This document shows positions 1-7,393 of a DNA stretch of 64,000 nucleotides, piece by piece (position 1 is the first letter of the stretch; each line of letters starts with the position of its first letter). A program made the position numbers and the translations under genes. Source of the DNA: Sphingomonas sp. OV641 (GTDB lineage: Bacteria; Pseudomonadota; Alphaproteobacteria; Sphingomonadales; Sphingomonadaceae); assembly GCF_900109205.1 (NCBI RefSeq), contig NZ_FNZB01000005.1:1-64000 (forward strand). Reading direction: 5' to 3'. The notes beneath the pieces are model-generated. The model was not told the DNA's origin and ran no database searches. It was given only the letters and a program-made list of their open reading frames with translations.

Positions 1-127
1 GACGCCGCGGCGTTAGAAATAGAGGAGCCGGGCGACACCGGTCGGCACGGCTCTTCCGCTGTTTACAAATGAATGTGCTATCTCTTGGAAACCCTAGGGG
101 CTGTTGAAAAACGTGCCGCTGGTAGCC

Positions 128-158
128 GGGTCCGGTTGGGGGCGGAATGACACCCCAA
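128..158. repeat. Dispersed ~31-bp repeat, copy 1
   Basis: A sequence centred on CGGAATGACACCCC recurs with small changes at 37132-37162 and 47142-47172. Nothing else was recognised in bases 1-245. This copy differs from the other two at several bases, so it is probably older. Confidence 0.5.
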
Positions 159-245
159 AGCATAGCGATCCCGTCTCGCATGGGATCGAGAAATGGGAAA
201 GTGACTATCCCTCCCGTTGCGGCGGCAGCCTTCGATATGTCGCTT

Positions 246-563
246 TTACTTTCCCGGCCGCAAGCCATCTGGGTAGTCGTTCATTGTACCTCGGCGCACA
301 GCGATATGGAAGAACCCAGATCGCCGCACGATCGCTTCAGCCTTACGAACGCAACTAGCTGCCCGCTTGTCGTCTGAAACCAAATCGATTTTCCGTTGCT
401 TATCTGGCAATTCTCTTAACCAATCGCGAACTTCTCGCTCTTTCGACATGACCATATCTTGGATTTGAAAATGGCATACCCCCTCTTCGACATGAACATA
501 AACGGGATAGCCAAGAGACTGTCCTGCTAACGATAGCGCCAGTGCCATGTATGTATTGGTCAT
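246..563 (-). CDS. Hypothetical protein (105 aa)
   Basis: No family recognised. The protein is mixed in charge with a basic, arginine-rich second half, and has no membrane segment or obvious metal motif. The surrounding DNA is visibly less GC-rich than the rest of the window, suggesting separate acquisition. The ATG at 563 has only a weak purine stretch upstream. A reading frame on the other strand overlaps part of it but looks less protein-like. This may be a real small gene or a decayed one. Confidence 0.4.
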   Translation of the reverse strand: MTNTYMALALSLAGQSLGYPVYVHVEEGVCHFQIQDMVMSKEREVRDWLRELPDKQRKIDLVSDDKRAASCVRKAEAIVRRSGFFHIAVRRGTMNDYPDGLRPGK

Positions 564-1028
564 GCGTACACGCCTAACACGTATGATCGGCTCCGCAATA
601 ATGCTGTCTGCTCGCCGCCTATTCCCGATTGGGAAGGCGCAGCGAGAAAGCTGGGCAGGATCGTTCTCTTGATGCGCCTAGGGGAGCTACTTTCTCGAAA
701 TCTGTTCCCGATTGAGTTTTCTCAAAACAGCCCGTCGTACATGGGAAAGCGGGAATATTTCTGCACGGCAAATGGCCGGTTTCGAAACGCCGAGACGATT
801 TACTGAACGGCAGGATTTGGGCGGTTCCTGCCGTCGCCGTCAAACGCTGGTATGCCGGTCAGCGTCAGAGTGTCCGGCAGCGCACGGTTTTGACGGCTTG
901 CCGGACAAGATCGGCGCGCAACGGGTTTACGGACACGTTCTGTTCGCTCCTAGCGTACGCAAAACTCACTTTCGTGTCGTGACCCCACTTATGCGGCTTG
1001 TAGGATGAGAACAAAAGCAGAAATCCCT
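564..1028. other. Spacer without a convincing gene
   Basis: About 460 bases of moderate GC. Only short overlapping frames with arginine- and serine-rich, shadow-like translations occur. No RNA gene, long repeat or clear hairpin was seen. The right end holds the SOS-regulated promoter region of umuDC. Confidence 0.5.
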
Positions 1029-1043
1029 GTTCCCAAGATGTTC
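1029..1043 (+). promoter_or_regulatory. LexA (SOS) box upstream of umuD
   Basis: An exact GTTC-N7-GTTC direct repeat (GTTCCCAAGATGTTC), the LexA operator of Alphaproteobacteria, lies 22 bases before the umuD start codon. It predicts DNA-damage induction of umuDC by the host LexA. Confidence 0.85.
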
Positions 1044-1065
1044 TGTAGGCGCGTATCATGCGCGC

Positions 1066-1512
1066 ATGTCCGCGTGTGCCATTCCCTTGTCCCGACCCGT
1101 ACCGATCGCCGAAGTCCCCGTTGCCCTGCGCTTGCAGGTCGTAAGCGCGGCCGGTGCCGGCTTTCCGTCACCCGCGCAGGACTGGGAGGAGACGGCGATC
1201 GACCTGGTCGAGCTGCTGCGGCTCGACCGTGCCGCCAGCTTCGTATTCCGCGTCAGCGGCCAGTCGATGATCGATGCCGGCATCCATGACGACGACGTTG
1301 TGGTGGTCGATCGCGACGCGACACCGACCAGCGGACGGATCGTCATCGCGGTGGTCGATAGCGGCTTCGTGATCCGCCAGATCGTCTGGCGCGACGGCAA
1401 GCCGCTGCTCGAGGCGCGCAACGCGCGGATGCGCTATGAGCCGGTGATCGCGGACGAGAACGTCGAGGTCTGGGGCGTGGTACGCGCCTGCGTCCGCAAC
1501 CTTCAGGGCTAA
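1066..1512 (+). CDS. umuD: UmuD-like SOS mutagenesis protein, catalytic Lys replaced
   Basis: S24-family, LexA-like peptidase fold. In the family, RecA-stimulated self-cleavage yields UmuD', which joins UmuC as DNA polymerase V. The cleavage site is visible as Ala31-Gly32 followed by FPSPA, and the catalytic serine is Ser67 in GQSMIDAG. Aligned without gaps to E. coli UmuD, the general-base lysine (Lys97 there) falls on Arg104 in FVIRQI, and no lysine is nearby. Cleavage may therefore be impaired or altered. The gene is 6 bases upstream of umuC and lies behind a LexA box, so it is the first gene of an SOS operon. Start: the first ATG after the box. Confidence 0.9.
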   Translation: MSACAIPLSRPVPIAEVPVALRLQVVSAAGAGFPSPAQDWEETAIDLVELLRLDRAASFVFRVSGQSMIDAGIHDDDVVVVDRDATPTSGRIVIAVVDSGFVIRQIVWRDGKPLLEARNARMRYEPVIADENVEVWGVVRACVRNLQG

Positions 1513-1518
1513 GGCACG

Positions 1519-2778
1519 ATGTGGGCGATCGCCGACGTGGCGAACTTCTATTGCTCGTCGGAACGGGTTTTCGACCCGTCGCTGCGCAACAAACCGCTTA
1601 TAGTCCTGTCGAACGGAGACGGCTGTGCTATCGCCCGTTCAGAAGAAGCGAAAGCGCTGCACATCAAAATGGGCGCACCGATGTTCAAAATTCGCGACAC
1701 CGTTCGCGAACACGGTATCCAGTATAGAAGCAGCTGTTACGAACTATACGCCGACATGAACCGCAGGTTCAATCAGGTAATTGCCGAGCATAGCTGCACG
1801 GTAGAGGTCTATTCTATCGATGAAAGCTTCTTCCGTCTACCGGTTCTGGCGAACGGATTGGGCGACGTGGCGGCCGCGCACCGGATCATAGCAGCGGTCC
1901 AGCGATCGACGGGCCTGCCGATCCGCATCGGGCTGGGACCGACACGGACGCTGAGCAAGGTCGCCAATGCGCTGGCCAAGGCATCGGAGAAGGTCTGGCG
2001 CGGCGTGGTCGACCTGCACGACGAGGAGCTGCGCAAGCGGATGTTCGCGCAGTGGCCGGTCGAGGAGGTGTGGGGGATCGCCAGGGCCATGAGCGCGCGG
2101 CTTCGGCCGCTGGGGGTGCGGACCACGGCGGACCTGGCAGCCTTGCCTCCGGAGATCGCGCGCAATGTCGGCACCGTCGTCCTCGAGCGGCTCGTGCGCG
2201 AACTCAACGGCATCGAGTGCACCGACTTCGAGCCCGAACCGCCTCCATCCAAAGCGACGGCGGTGACCCGCTGCTTCGGCGAGCCGGTACATGACGTGGC
2301 GGCGTTGCGCGAGGCGATGGTGCGCCGCGCGGTGCGCGCGGCCGAGAAGATCCGCGCGCAGCATCTCGCCGCCTCCCGTCTCATCGCCTTCGCGCACGGC
2401 AGCCGCTTCAAGCCGAACGCCCCATCAGCATCGCGGGTGGCGCGACTGTCGCCGGCGACGCACGACCCCCGGATCATCGCCGGTATGGCCGGGCGGATGG
2501 CCGATGCAATGTACGAGGCAGGCGGCGTCTATACCAAATGCGGGGTGATGCTCGAAGGACTGGAGCCGATGGCCGCGCACCAGGCCGACCTGTTCGCCGT
2601 ACCCGATCCGCGCTCGCCCGCGCTGCTGGCCGCGATCGACGGTTTGAACGGCCGGTTCGGCCGCCACACCATGCGGCTTGCATCCGAAGGGTTCGGGCAG
2701 AAGGCGTATGACACCAAGCGCGCGTTCAAGAGCCCGTCGTGGACCACCCGGATCGATCAGGTGCCCGTCGCGCGCTAG
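1519..2778 (+). CDS. umuC: Y-family DNA polymerase V catalytic subunit UmuC
   Basis: Translesion polymerase. The N-terminal DVANFYCSSERVF metal-binding and steric-gate region, VLSNGDGCAIARSEEAKAL (fingers), VEVYSIDESF (second metal-binding motif, near residue 97) and the C-terminal UmuC little-finger region are all present. Length 419 aa is normal. It would act with UmuD' and RecA at stalled forks. Bases about 1590-1850 use markedly less GC-rich codons than the rest of the gene, suggesting a recombined patch across the active site. The last ~160 bases recur, diverged, at 4080-4244. Confidence 0.93.
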   Translation: MWAIADVANFYCSSERVFDPSLRNKPLIVLSNGDGCAIARSEEAKALHIKMGAPMFKIRDTVREHGIQYRSSCYELYADMNRRFNQVIAEHSCTVEVYSIDESFFRLPVLANGLGDVAAAHRIIAAVQRSTGLPIRIGLGPTRTLSKVANALAKASEKVWRGVVDLHDEELRKRMFAQWPVEEVWGIARAMSARLRPLGVRTTADLAALPPEIARNVGTVVLERLVRELNGIECTDFEPEPPPSKATAVTRCFGEPVHDVAALREAMVRRAVRAAEKIRAQHLAASRLIAFAHGSRFKPNAPSASRVARLSPATHDPRIIAGMAGRMADAMYEAGGVYTKCGVMLEGLEPMAAHQADLFAVPDPRSPALLAAIDGLNGRFGRHTMRLASEGFGQKAYDTKRAFKSPSWTTRIDQVPVAR

Positions 2779-2795
2779 GTTTAGATTGTTTTTCC

Positions 2796-2911
2796 TCCAT
2801 GCAATCGTGCTTTCCTAGTTGCATGAAACCATGCTTGCATCCTTACATGACGGCATGTTGGCATATTTTCATAGTGGCATGGTTGCATGGTTGTATGATT
2901 GCATGGTTATG
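2796..2911. repeat. CATG-rich iterated repeats, centromere-like
   Basis: This AT-richer stretch is filled with GCATG/TTGCAT units. It ends in four near-perfect tandem 8-mers (GCATGGTT, GCATGGTT, GTATGATT, GCATGGTT) at 2877-2908. It lies just downstream of the parA-RHH gene pair, and similar units lie upstream of parA at 3934-4045. Tandem short repeats beside an RHH gene are the usual form of parS sites in ParF/ParG- and omega-type partition systems. The centromere role is inferred. Confidence 0.65.
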
Positions 2912-2918
2912 AGCCAAG

Positions 2919-3281
2919 TTACTCCTCGGACTCTCGTACGATGGGATAGTTGTATTTTGCGAAAAGAAGATTCAGCGCTTCGCCAACAAGGCGCTCTTGG
3001 GGTATGCGTTTCCCCTGACCGTCCCGAGTGCGGAAGCTAAGTTCCTCGAGAGTCGTCCAGAATTCAGGTCTGAGATAATGGGTTTTAGCCGATTTGTTGG
3101 CTCGTGATGGCGGTACATAGCCAACATTTCGTGATCGGGTTCCGGTCTGCGTTGTTACGCCCTCTTCCGACTGCTCGGGATCCAGCACGCGGCTTGGTGG
3201 AGATGTCCCAGTAACCCCGGAGCTAGACAAATCTGTGGAAGAATTGATGGCTGTGGCGAGGAGTGAAGGCTTCCGGCTCAC
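2919..3281 (-). CDS. Ribbon-helix-helix partition partner (ParG-like)
   Basis: 120 aa. It has a long polar, probably unstructured N-terminal arm and a C-terminal half ending in the amphipathic run PQERLVGEALNLLFAKY, which fits a ribbon-helix-helix dimer. In type Ib partition such a protein binds the centromere and stimulates ParA ATPase with its flexible arm. The GTG start overlaps the parA stop (GTGA), so translation is coupled. No close family was recognised by sequence. The assignment rests on position, size and the repeats on both sides. Confidence 0.6.
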   Translation of the reverse strand: MSRKPSLLATAINSSTDLSSSGVTGTSPPSRVLDPEQSEEGVTTQTGTRSRNVGYVPPSRANKSAKTHYLRPEFWTTLEELSFRTRDGQGKRIPQERLVGEALNLLFAKYNYPIVRESEE

Positions 3282-3937
3282 GCTTTAGCCCTTTCATGAT
3301 TGCCTGCAAGCATGCTTGCCTGTTGTTGAATGAAAGAGAATAGGCTCCCCACCTCCTGAGCGGCTCGCCCATTCGGTTCCAACTCCTGCGGTGACTGCCC
3401 GAGTGCCGGCGCATCCTCGAAAGCCTTCAGACGCGAAAGATGGACTGGAACTACCGGTATACCAAATCGGCTGGCGATGGCGGTGGCGTCGTCGTTAGCC
3501 CGCCCGCCTGCATTTGGGTGGACAAGATTGATTACAACGAATGCGGGTGGATTTCCCGCCATATCCAGCAACCGTTTCAACGGCTCCAATGTGTCGATCG
3601 CAAATATCTGAGCTTGGGTAGGAATGAGAACGATATCGGAATGTCTGGCCGCTTCAGTGGAAGCGCTATCCATCTTGCCGGGTGTATCGATGAAAACCCA
3701 ATCCATGCCTAGCGCTCGATAGGCATCCAGCGAACGGCGGATCGCACCAGGCTGAATCGAGGCAACGTCCGGACCACCGCCTTTGCGACGATCGAACCAA
3801 TCCACCGCATTTGTCTGTGGATCAAGGTCGAGGATCGCAGATTTCATCCCGGCCGAGTGCGCCGCAACGGCAAGGGACGTTGCTATCGTTGTTTTTCCGG
3901 TGCCCCCTTTTTGAGTGCACAAGGATAATGTAATCAT
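3278..3937 (-). CDS. parA: ParA-family partition ATPase
   Basis: 219 aa, the size of small type Ib ParA/ParF proteins without an N-terminal regulator domain. The deviant Walker A KGGTGKTT is at residues 10-17, the Walker A' LDLDPQ at 36-41, and the Walker B-like WVFIDTPG follows near residue 80. It should polymerise or form gradients on the nucleoid to segregate the plasmid. A TATAAT-like -10 lies 20 bases upstream and AAAGGG acts as ribosome-binding site. The upstream region is packed with the same CATG repeats as the downstream side, so autoregulation is likely. Confidence 0.88.
   Translation of the reverse strand: MITLSLCTQKGGTGKTTIATSLAVAAHSAGMKSAILDLDPQTNAVDWFDRRKGGGPDVASIQPGAIRRSLDAYRALGMDWVFIDTPGKMDSASTEAARHSDIVLIPTQAQIFAIDTLEPLKRLLDMAGNPPAFVVINLVHPNAGGRANDDATAIASRFGIPVVPVHLSRLKAFEDAPALGQSPQELEPNGRAAQEVGSLFSFIQQQASMLAGNHERAKA
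3306..3319. repeat. Perfect 14-bp palindrome inside parA 3' end
   Basis: GCAAGCATGCTTGC is a perfect palindrome whose half, CATGCTTGC, recurs immediately upstream of parA (3935) and, inverted, near 4002. It could be a binding site for the RHH partner. Confidence 0.5.
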
Positions 3938-4045
3938 GCTTGCACCCTTTCATGCTATTATAGCTGCATGCTTACATGCAAGGCAGAAACCGTGCAAGCA
4001 TGTAAGGATACCATTGTGCTTACATGGTTGCACCTCTTCATGGCG
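3934..4045 (-). promoter_or_regulatory. parA promoter with operator/centromere repeats
   Basis: On the minus strand TATAAT (3962-3957) serves as -10 for parA. The flanks carry CATGCTTGCA, GCATGCTTACATGCA, GTGCAAGCATGTAAG and ACATGGTTGCA units. These match the repeats at 2796-2911, so the partition cassette is bracketed by the same sites. Confidence 0.6.
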
Positions 4046-4079
4046 AGCCCAAAGGCGCCAAAACTGTGCGCGATCCCCG

Positions 4080-4244
4080 CCTGCAGCGCTACTGACCGCG
4101 ATCGACGGGCTGAACGGCTGGTTCGGCCGACACACGATGCGGCTTACCTCGGGAGGGTTCGGGCAGAAGACCTATGATACCAGGTGCGCGTTCACGAGCC
4201 CTTTGTGGACCACTCGGATCGATCAGGTGCCGGTGGCGAGGTGA
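4080..4244 (+). pseudogene. umuC 3'-end fragment (displaced copy)
   Basis: The frame ending in TRIDQVPVAR repeats the C-terminal ~52 codons of umuC (2618-2778) with roughly one base in six changed. No upstream umuC sequence is present. It marks the right boundary of the inserted partition cassette, and its 3' end overlaps the convergent DsbD-like gene by 22 bases. Confidence 0.8.
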
Positions 4245-4978
4245 GCGATTTGCCGTCGTGCAACCCATTGCAGCATCAGCGTCGCGATCAGGGCAATCCC
4301 GAGGACCAGCGCCATCGCATCGACGCCGGTCTGCCGCCCGAGCACCCACAGGAGGGCGAGCGCGGTGAGGAACATGGGTACGGCAAGGATGCGGCGCAGC
4401 GAGGCCATCCAAGGGCCGGGGCGGGGGAGCCGGTCGCGCAGTGCGGGGATGTATCCGATGCCGAGGAACGGCAATGCGATCCCGAGCCCGAGCCCGGCGA
4501 ACACGAGGAGCGCGGCGGGAGCGGGGAGCATCATCGCGGCGCCGAGCGCGGCGCCCATGAACGGACCCGAGCACGGGGTGGCGACGAACGCGGCGAGCGC
4601 GCCGGTCGCGAACGCGCCGACATGACCGGCGCGGCCGGCGAAGGCGGGGGTGGGCAGTTCGTAGAGCCCGGCGAGATTGAAGGCGAGAACGGCGAACAGG
4701 ACGGCGAGCGCGCCCACGACGACCGGGTTCTGGAGCTGGAACGCCCATCCGAAGGCAGCGCCGGATGCGCGCAGCGCGAGCAGGGCGCCGCCGAGCGCGA
4801 GGCAGACGATGACGACGCCGGCGGCATAGGCGAGCGCCTCGCGGCGCGCCGCTGCGGGCGAGGCTCCGGTGCGGGCGAGCCCGAGCGCTTTCAACGACAG
4901 GATCGGAAACACGCACGGCATGACGTTGAGGATCAGGCCGCCCAGCACCGCGCCGAGGAAGGCGAGCAGCGTCGTCAC
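4223..4978 (-). CDS. DsbD/CcdA-like transmembrane thiol carrier
   Basis: 251 aa, almost entirely hydrophobic with about six to eight membrane helices. Two conserved cysteines sit in the family motifs VMPCVFPI (near residue 22) and VATPCSGPF (near 137), the pair that moves electrons across the inner membrane in DsbD and CcdA. The periplasmic alpha and gamma domains of full DsbD are absent, so it must work with separate thioredoxin-like partners. It is the last gene of the leftward transfer operon, where periplasmic disulfide control would suit conjugation proteins. GTG start. Function is inferred from the family. Confidence 0.8.
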   Translation of the reverse strand: MTTLLAFLGAVLGGLILNVMPCVFPILSLKALGLARTGASPAAARREALAYAAGVVIVCLALGGALLALRASGAAFGWAFQLQNPVVVGALAVLFAVLAFNLAGLYELPTPAFAGRAGHVGAFATGALAAFVATPCSGPFMGAALGAAMMLPAPAALLVFAGLGLGIALPFLGIGYIPALRDRLPRPGPWMASLRRILAVPMFLTALALLWVLGRQTGVDAMALVLGIALIATLMLQWVARRQIAHLATGT

Positions 4979-5008
4979 GCGGGATCGCCCCTCACAGCGT
5001 CACTCCGA

Positions 5009-5431
5009 TCACGACCATGAGGAGGGCGTAGACAGCGCCCGCGATCTTTGCACCGCCCATGAGACGGGCCGGACGCCCGCCCGCCTGCGATGCCAGGTCC
5101 GGTCGATCCCGGTGCGCAGCGACAGCGCGCCGTCGACTGCGAGGGCCGAGCCCATCGCGAAGATGAGGAGGGTCAGCCATTTGCTGAAGCGCAGCGGGCT
5201 CATGGATGTCAGAACGAAGGCGCTTATCAGCACCATCATGAGGATGCCGGTGACAGCGCCGGCAAGGTCGAAGAGGCCGCGCACTCGGCCGGGGTCGAGC
5301 GGGCCGACGGGCGGGCGCAGCAGGACCATGGGTCGCCGGCAGGTTCGGCACGGCTCGATGCGCGAGCCGGCGGGGAAGGGCGGCAGGTCGGCGCGGCAGC
5401 ATTCGCACCTCGCGCGGGCGCGGCCCATCAT
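5009..5431 (-). CDS. Small zinc-ribbon membrane protein, unknown
   Basis: 140 aa starting at the double ATG that overlaps the stop of the gene before it. The N-terminus has two cysteine pairs (CECC, CRTC) about 15 residues apart, as in zinc ribbons. Two hydrophobic helices follow (GAVTGILMMVLISAFVL and WLTLLIFAMGSAL), then a basic tail. No family recognised. Its place in a chain of overlapping genes suggests it belongs to the transfer operon. Confidence 0.6.
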   Translation of the reverse strand: MMGRARARCECCRADLPPFPAGSRIEPCRTCRRPMVLLRPPVGPLDPGRVRGLFDLAGAVTGILMMVLISAFVLTSMSPLRFSKWLTLLIFAMGSALAVDGALSLRTGIDRTWHRRRAGVRPVSWAVQRSRALSTPSSWS

Positions 5432-5433
5432 GT

Positions 5434-5640
5434 TCACGCAGGCATTGCCTCGACATGCCAGACCTCGATCGACCCCTGCGGGGTGCGGACCCCGGCGATC
5501 CGGACCGTTCCGGTCAGATAGGGCCGCACATCGGCCGAGCAGTCGAGGCGCCACCACATGCCGTCGCGGTCGCGCAGGAGGAGGCCGCGGGCGCTATGCT
5601 CGACGGTGCCTTCGAGCCGGTGGGGGAGGATTGCGCTCAT
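5434..5640 (-). CDS. Small DUF5818-like protein
   Basis: 68 aa, predicted all-beta, with DGMWWRLDCSADVRPYLTG resembling small OB-like proteins of the DUF5818 kind found in sphingomonads. No catalytic residues are evident. The ATG overlaps the stop of the preceding gene (ATGA), and its own stop overlaps the next start, so all three are translationally coupled. Confidence 0.55.
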   Translation of the reverse strand: MSAILPHRLEGTVEHSARGLLLRDRDGMWWRLDCSADVRPYLTGTVRIAGVRTPQGSIEVWHVEAMPA

Positions 5641-5930
5641 GGCGATATCCTGTCGACGCTCTCGCCCGGGTCAAGGTCGCCTCGCGTGTCGGGAGTGCCG
5701 CGGAAGCATTCGGCGACGCAGTGCAGCAGCTCGCCGCCCCGGTGGAGGAAGGGGCGACCGTTCATGCGGACGGTCTCGTGGGCGAGACGGCGGCAGGGTT
5801 TCCCTGAGCGATCGACGAACCCGCACGGCACCGCGAGCGGGGCAGGGGGCGCCTGCGTCGTGCCATCGTCGGTGCCGTCATCGTCGGCGGCGAGGGCGGG
5901 TTCGCGGAAGAAGTCATGCTGGCGGTCCAT
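5637..5930 (-). CDS. Hypothetical protein (97 aa)
   Basis: No family recognised. Acidic N-terminus, then a section with cysteines and histidines (CGFVDRSGKPCRR, HRGGELLHC, CFRG) that could bind a metal. A purine-rich tract of the kind seen before many leftward genes here lies at 5981-6000, about 50 bases upstream. It heads the coupled trio 5930-5009. Confidence 0.5.
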   Translation of the reverse strand: MDRQHDFFREPALAADDDGTDDGTTQAPPAPLAVPCGFVDRSGKPCRRLAHETVRMNGRPFLHRGGELLHCVAECFRGTPDTRGDLDPGESVDRISP

Positions 5931-6002
5931 GGCGGATCATCCGGGTGAGGGGGACAGGGACGGACCCAAGTCCGTCCCATCCGCTCTCCCTCTTCTCTCC
6001 CG

Positions 6003-6860
6003 TCAGTTGCGGGCCGACGCGACCACGGGCGCGGGGGCAATTGGCGTACCGGGCGCTGCGGCGGGCGCGACCGGCTGACCCACGCCCGGAGCGGGTGCGG
6101 GAGCCGCGACGGCGATACGCGCCTGCGCGGACGTCGTCAGCTTGCGGAAGGCGTCGAGCAGGGCAAGGCTGGTGATCTTGCCGATGTCGGTCGAGGTATA
6201 GCTGCCGCCGAGCGCACCGATGCCGGCGTTCGCGAGAATACCGCCGCCCAGGATCGAGAGGTCCTTCTTGCGCGCCGAGCCGGTGGCGATGGCCTGCTGA
6301 AGCCCGGTCTTGACCTCGACCAGCGTCAGCATGGTCTGGCTCTCCATCTTCTTGGTCCGAAGGCCGAGCCCGCCGGGGAGCAGGCCCCCGACAATCCCCC
6401 CGGCACCGCCTGCGTTATTGTCGCTGTAGATGACCTTGGCGGTCAGCATATAGTCGGCCGCGCGCAGCGAGGCGGTGTTGCGCGCGCCCGCGACCGAACC
6501 ACCGGCGGCAAGCTCGCGCTCGCGCTGAAGCGCGTCGAACCCTTCGCCGCGATCTACGACGTAGAAGCAGCCCGACTGCGAAACGAGCAGCTTGAGGAGC
6601 GGCAGTGGATCGACACGGGCGCTGCCCCCGCCATTCTGTGCCTCGGCCATGCGCACGAAGGCGCGCATCGCGGGTGGCAGATCGTCGGCGGGAGCCGCGG
6701 CGCTGCGCTCCTCGACCAGTGCGACGGTGCCGAGCGGCGCGGTGCAACGCGGCACCTCGGACGCCTCGTCGACGCCGGTGCCGCCCTTGCCGAGCTTCTG
6801 GGCGGTCGCGGGGGCGGACAAGACGGCCAGGAGGCCGAAAGCGGATATCAGGGTACGCAT
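6003..6860 (-). CDS. CsgG/HfaB-like periplasmic or outer-membrane protein
   Basis: 285 aa with a cleavable signal peptide (LLAVLSAPATA). The body has the CsgG pattern: FYVVDRGEGFDALQRERELA (like the CsgG F.vveR..l..ll.Er), SLRAADYMLTAKVIYSDN, and a glycine-rich loop near residues 150-165. In the family CsgG forms the curli export pore, while shorter relatives have unknown roles. No lipobox cysteine follows the signal peptide, and the C-terminus is Ala/Pro-rich. It lies in the transfer operon 4 bases after the DUF2726 gene. Confidence 0.72.
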   Translation of the reverse strand: MRTLISAFGLLAVLSAPATAQKLGKGGTGVDEASEVPRCTAPLGTVALVEERSAAAPADDLPPAMRAFVRMAEAQNGGGSARVDPLPLLKLLVSQSGCFYVVDRGEGFDALQRERELAAGGSVAGARNTASLRAADYMLTAKVIYSDNNAGGAGGIVGGLLPGGLGLRTKKMESQTMLTLVEVKTGLQQAIATGSARKKDLSILGGGILANAGIGALGGSYTSTDIGKITSLALLDAFRKLTTSAQARIAVAAPAPAPGVGQPVAPAAAPGTPIAPAPVVASARN

Positions 6861-6864
6861 CGTG

Positions 6865-7389
6865 TCAGTTTCCAACGGTCATGGGGGTCGCGAGGATGAC
6901 GCCCGGAGGCGCGAGGAGCGCGGCGACACGATCGCGCACCTCGTGGAATGTCGGCCGAACGGAGCCGGGGATGCGGATGGTGGCGTAGCCCGCACCGGCG
7001 GTCATCGCGTCGCGGCGGGCATCGCGTAAGGGGTTGTGGGTCCGGTCATCGACCTCGATCAGCGCGACGATGTTGCCGGTGGCGCGGTCCTGCGCGACAA
7101 AATCGACGATCTTCTGCGAGAAGGCGTTGCGGTCGCCGATATGACGTTTGCGGCCGGGAAGCGCCGGGACGGCGAGCAGCGCGCCCATCGCGACCTGGGC
7201 GTGGATGCGGCAATGCGGCAGCGCGCGTTCGAGCGCGTCGAGCATCGCCGCCTCGCGGGACGTGAGGAAGCGTTTGGCGACCGGGCGCGGCGGCCCGAAC
7301 GGCCGTCCACTTCCAGCCATCCCGAAGGCGATCCGGGCGAGCAGCACCAGCGCGCCGATCGCGACGTACAGGGCGATGATCTTTACCAT
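6865..7389 (-). CDS. DUF2726-family protein with N-terminal membrane anchor
   Basis: 174 aa. One membrane helix (IIALYVAIGALVLLARIAF) precedes a restriction-endonuclease-like DUF2726 domain. The segment KIVDFVAQD...IVALIEVDDRTH has the D and E-x-D arrangement of that fold. Nuclease activity is possible but unproven in the family. It starts 5 bases after the stop of the upstream gene, so it is cotranscribed with the relaxase genes. Confidence 0.72.
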   Translation of the reverse strand: MVKIIALYVAIGALVLLARIAFGMAGSGRPFGPPRPVAKRFLTSREAAMLDALERALPHCRIHAQVAMGALLAVPALPGRKRHIGDRNAFSQKIVDFVAQDRATGNIVALIEVDDRTHNPLRDARRDAMTAGAGYATIRIPGSVRPTFHEVRDRVAALLAPPGVILATPMTVGN

Positions 7390-7393
7390 CGGC

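Noticed and set aside
2877..2908. Tandem repeats considered as a CRISPR array
   Set aside because: The unit is 8 bp with no spacers and no cas genes. It fits a centromere or operator better.
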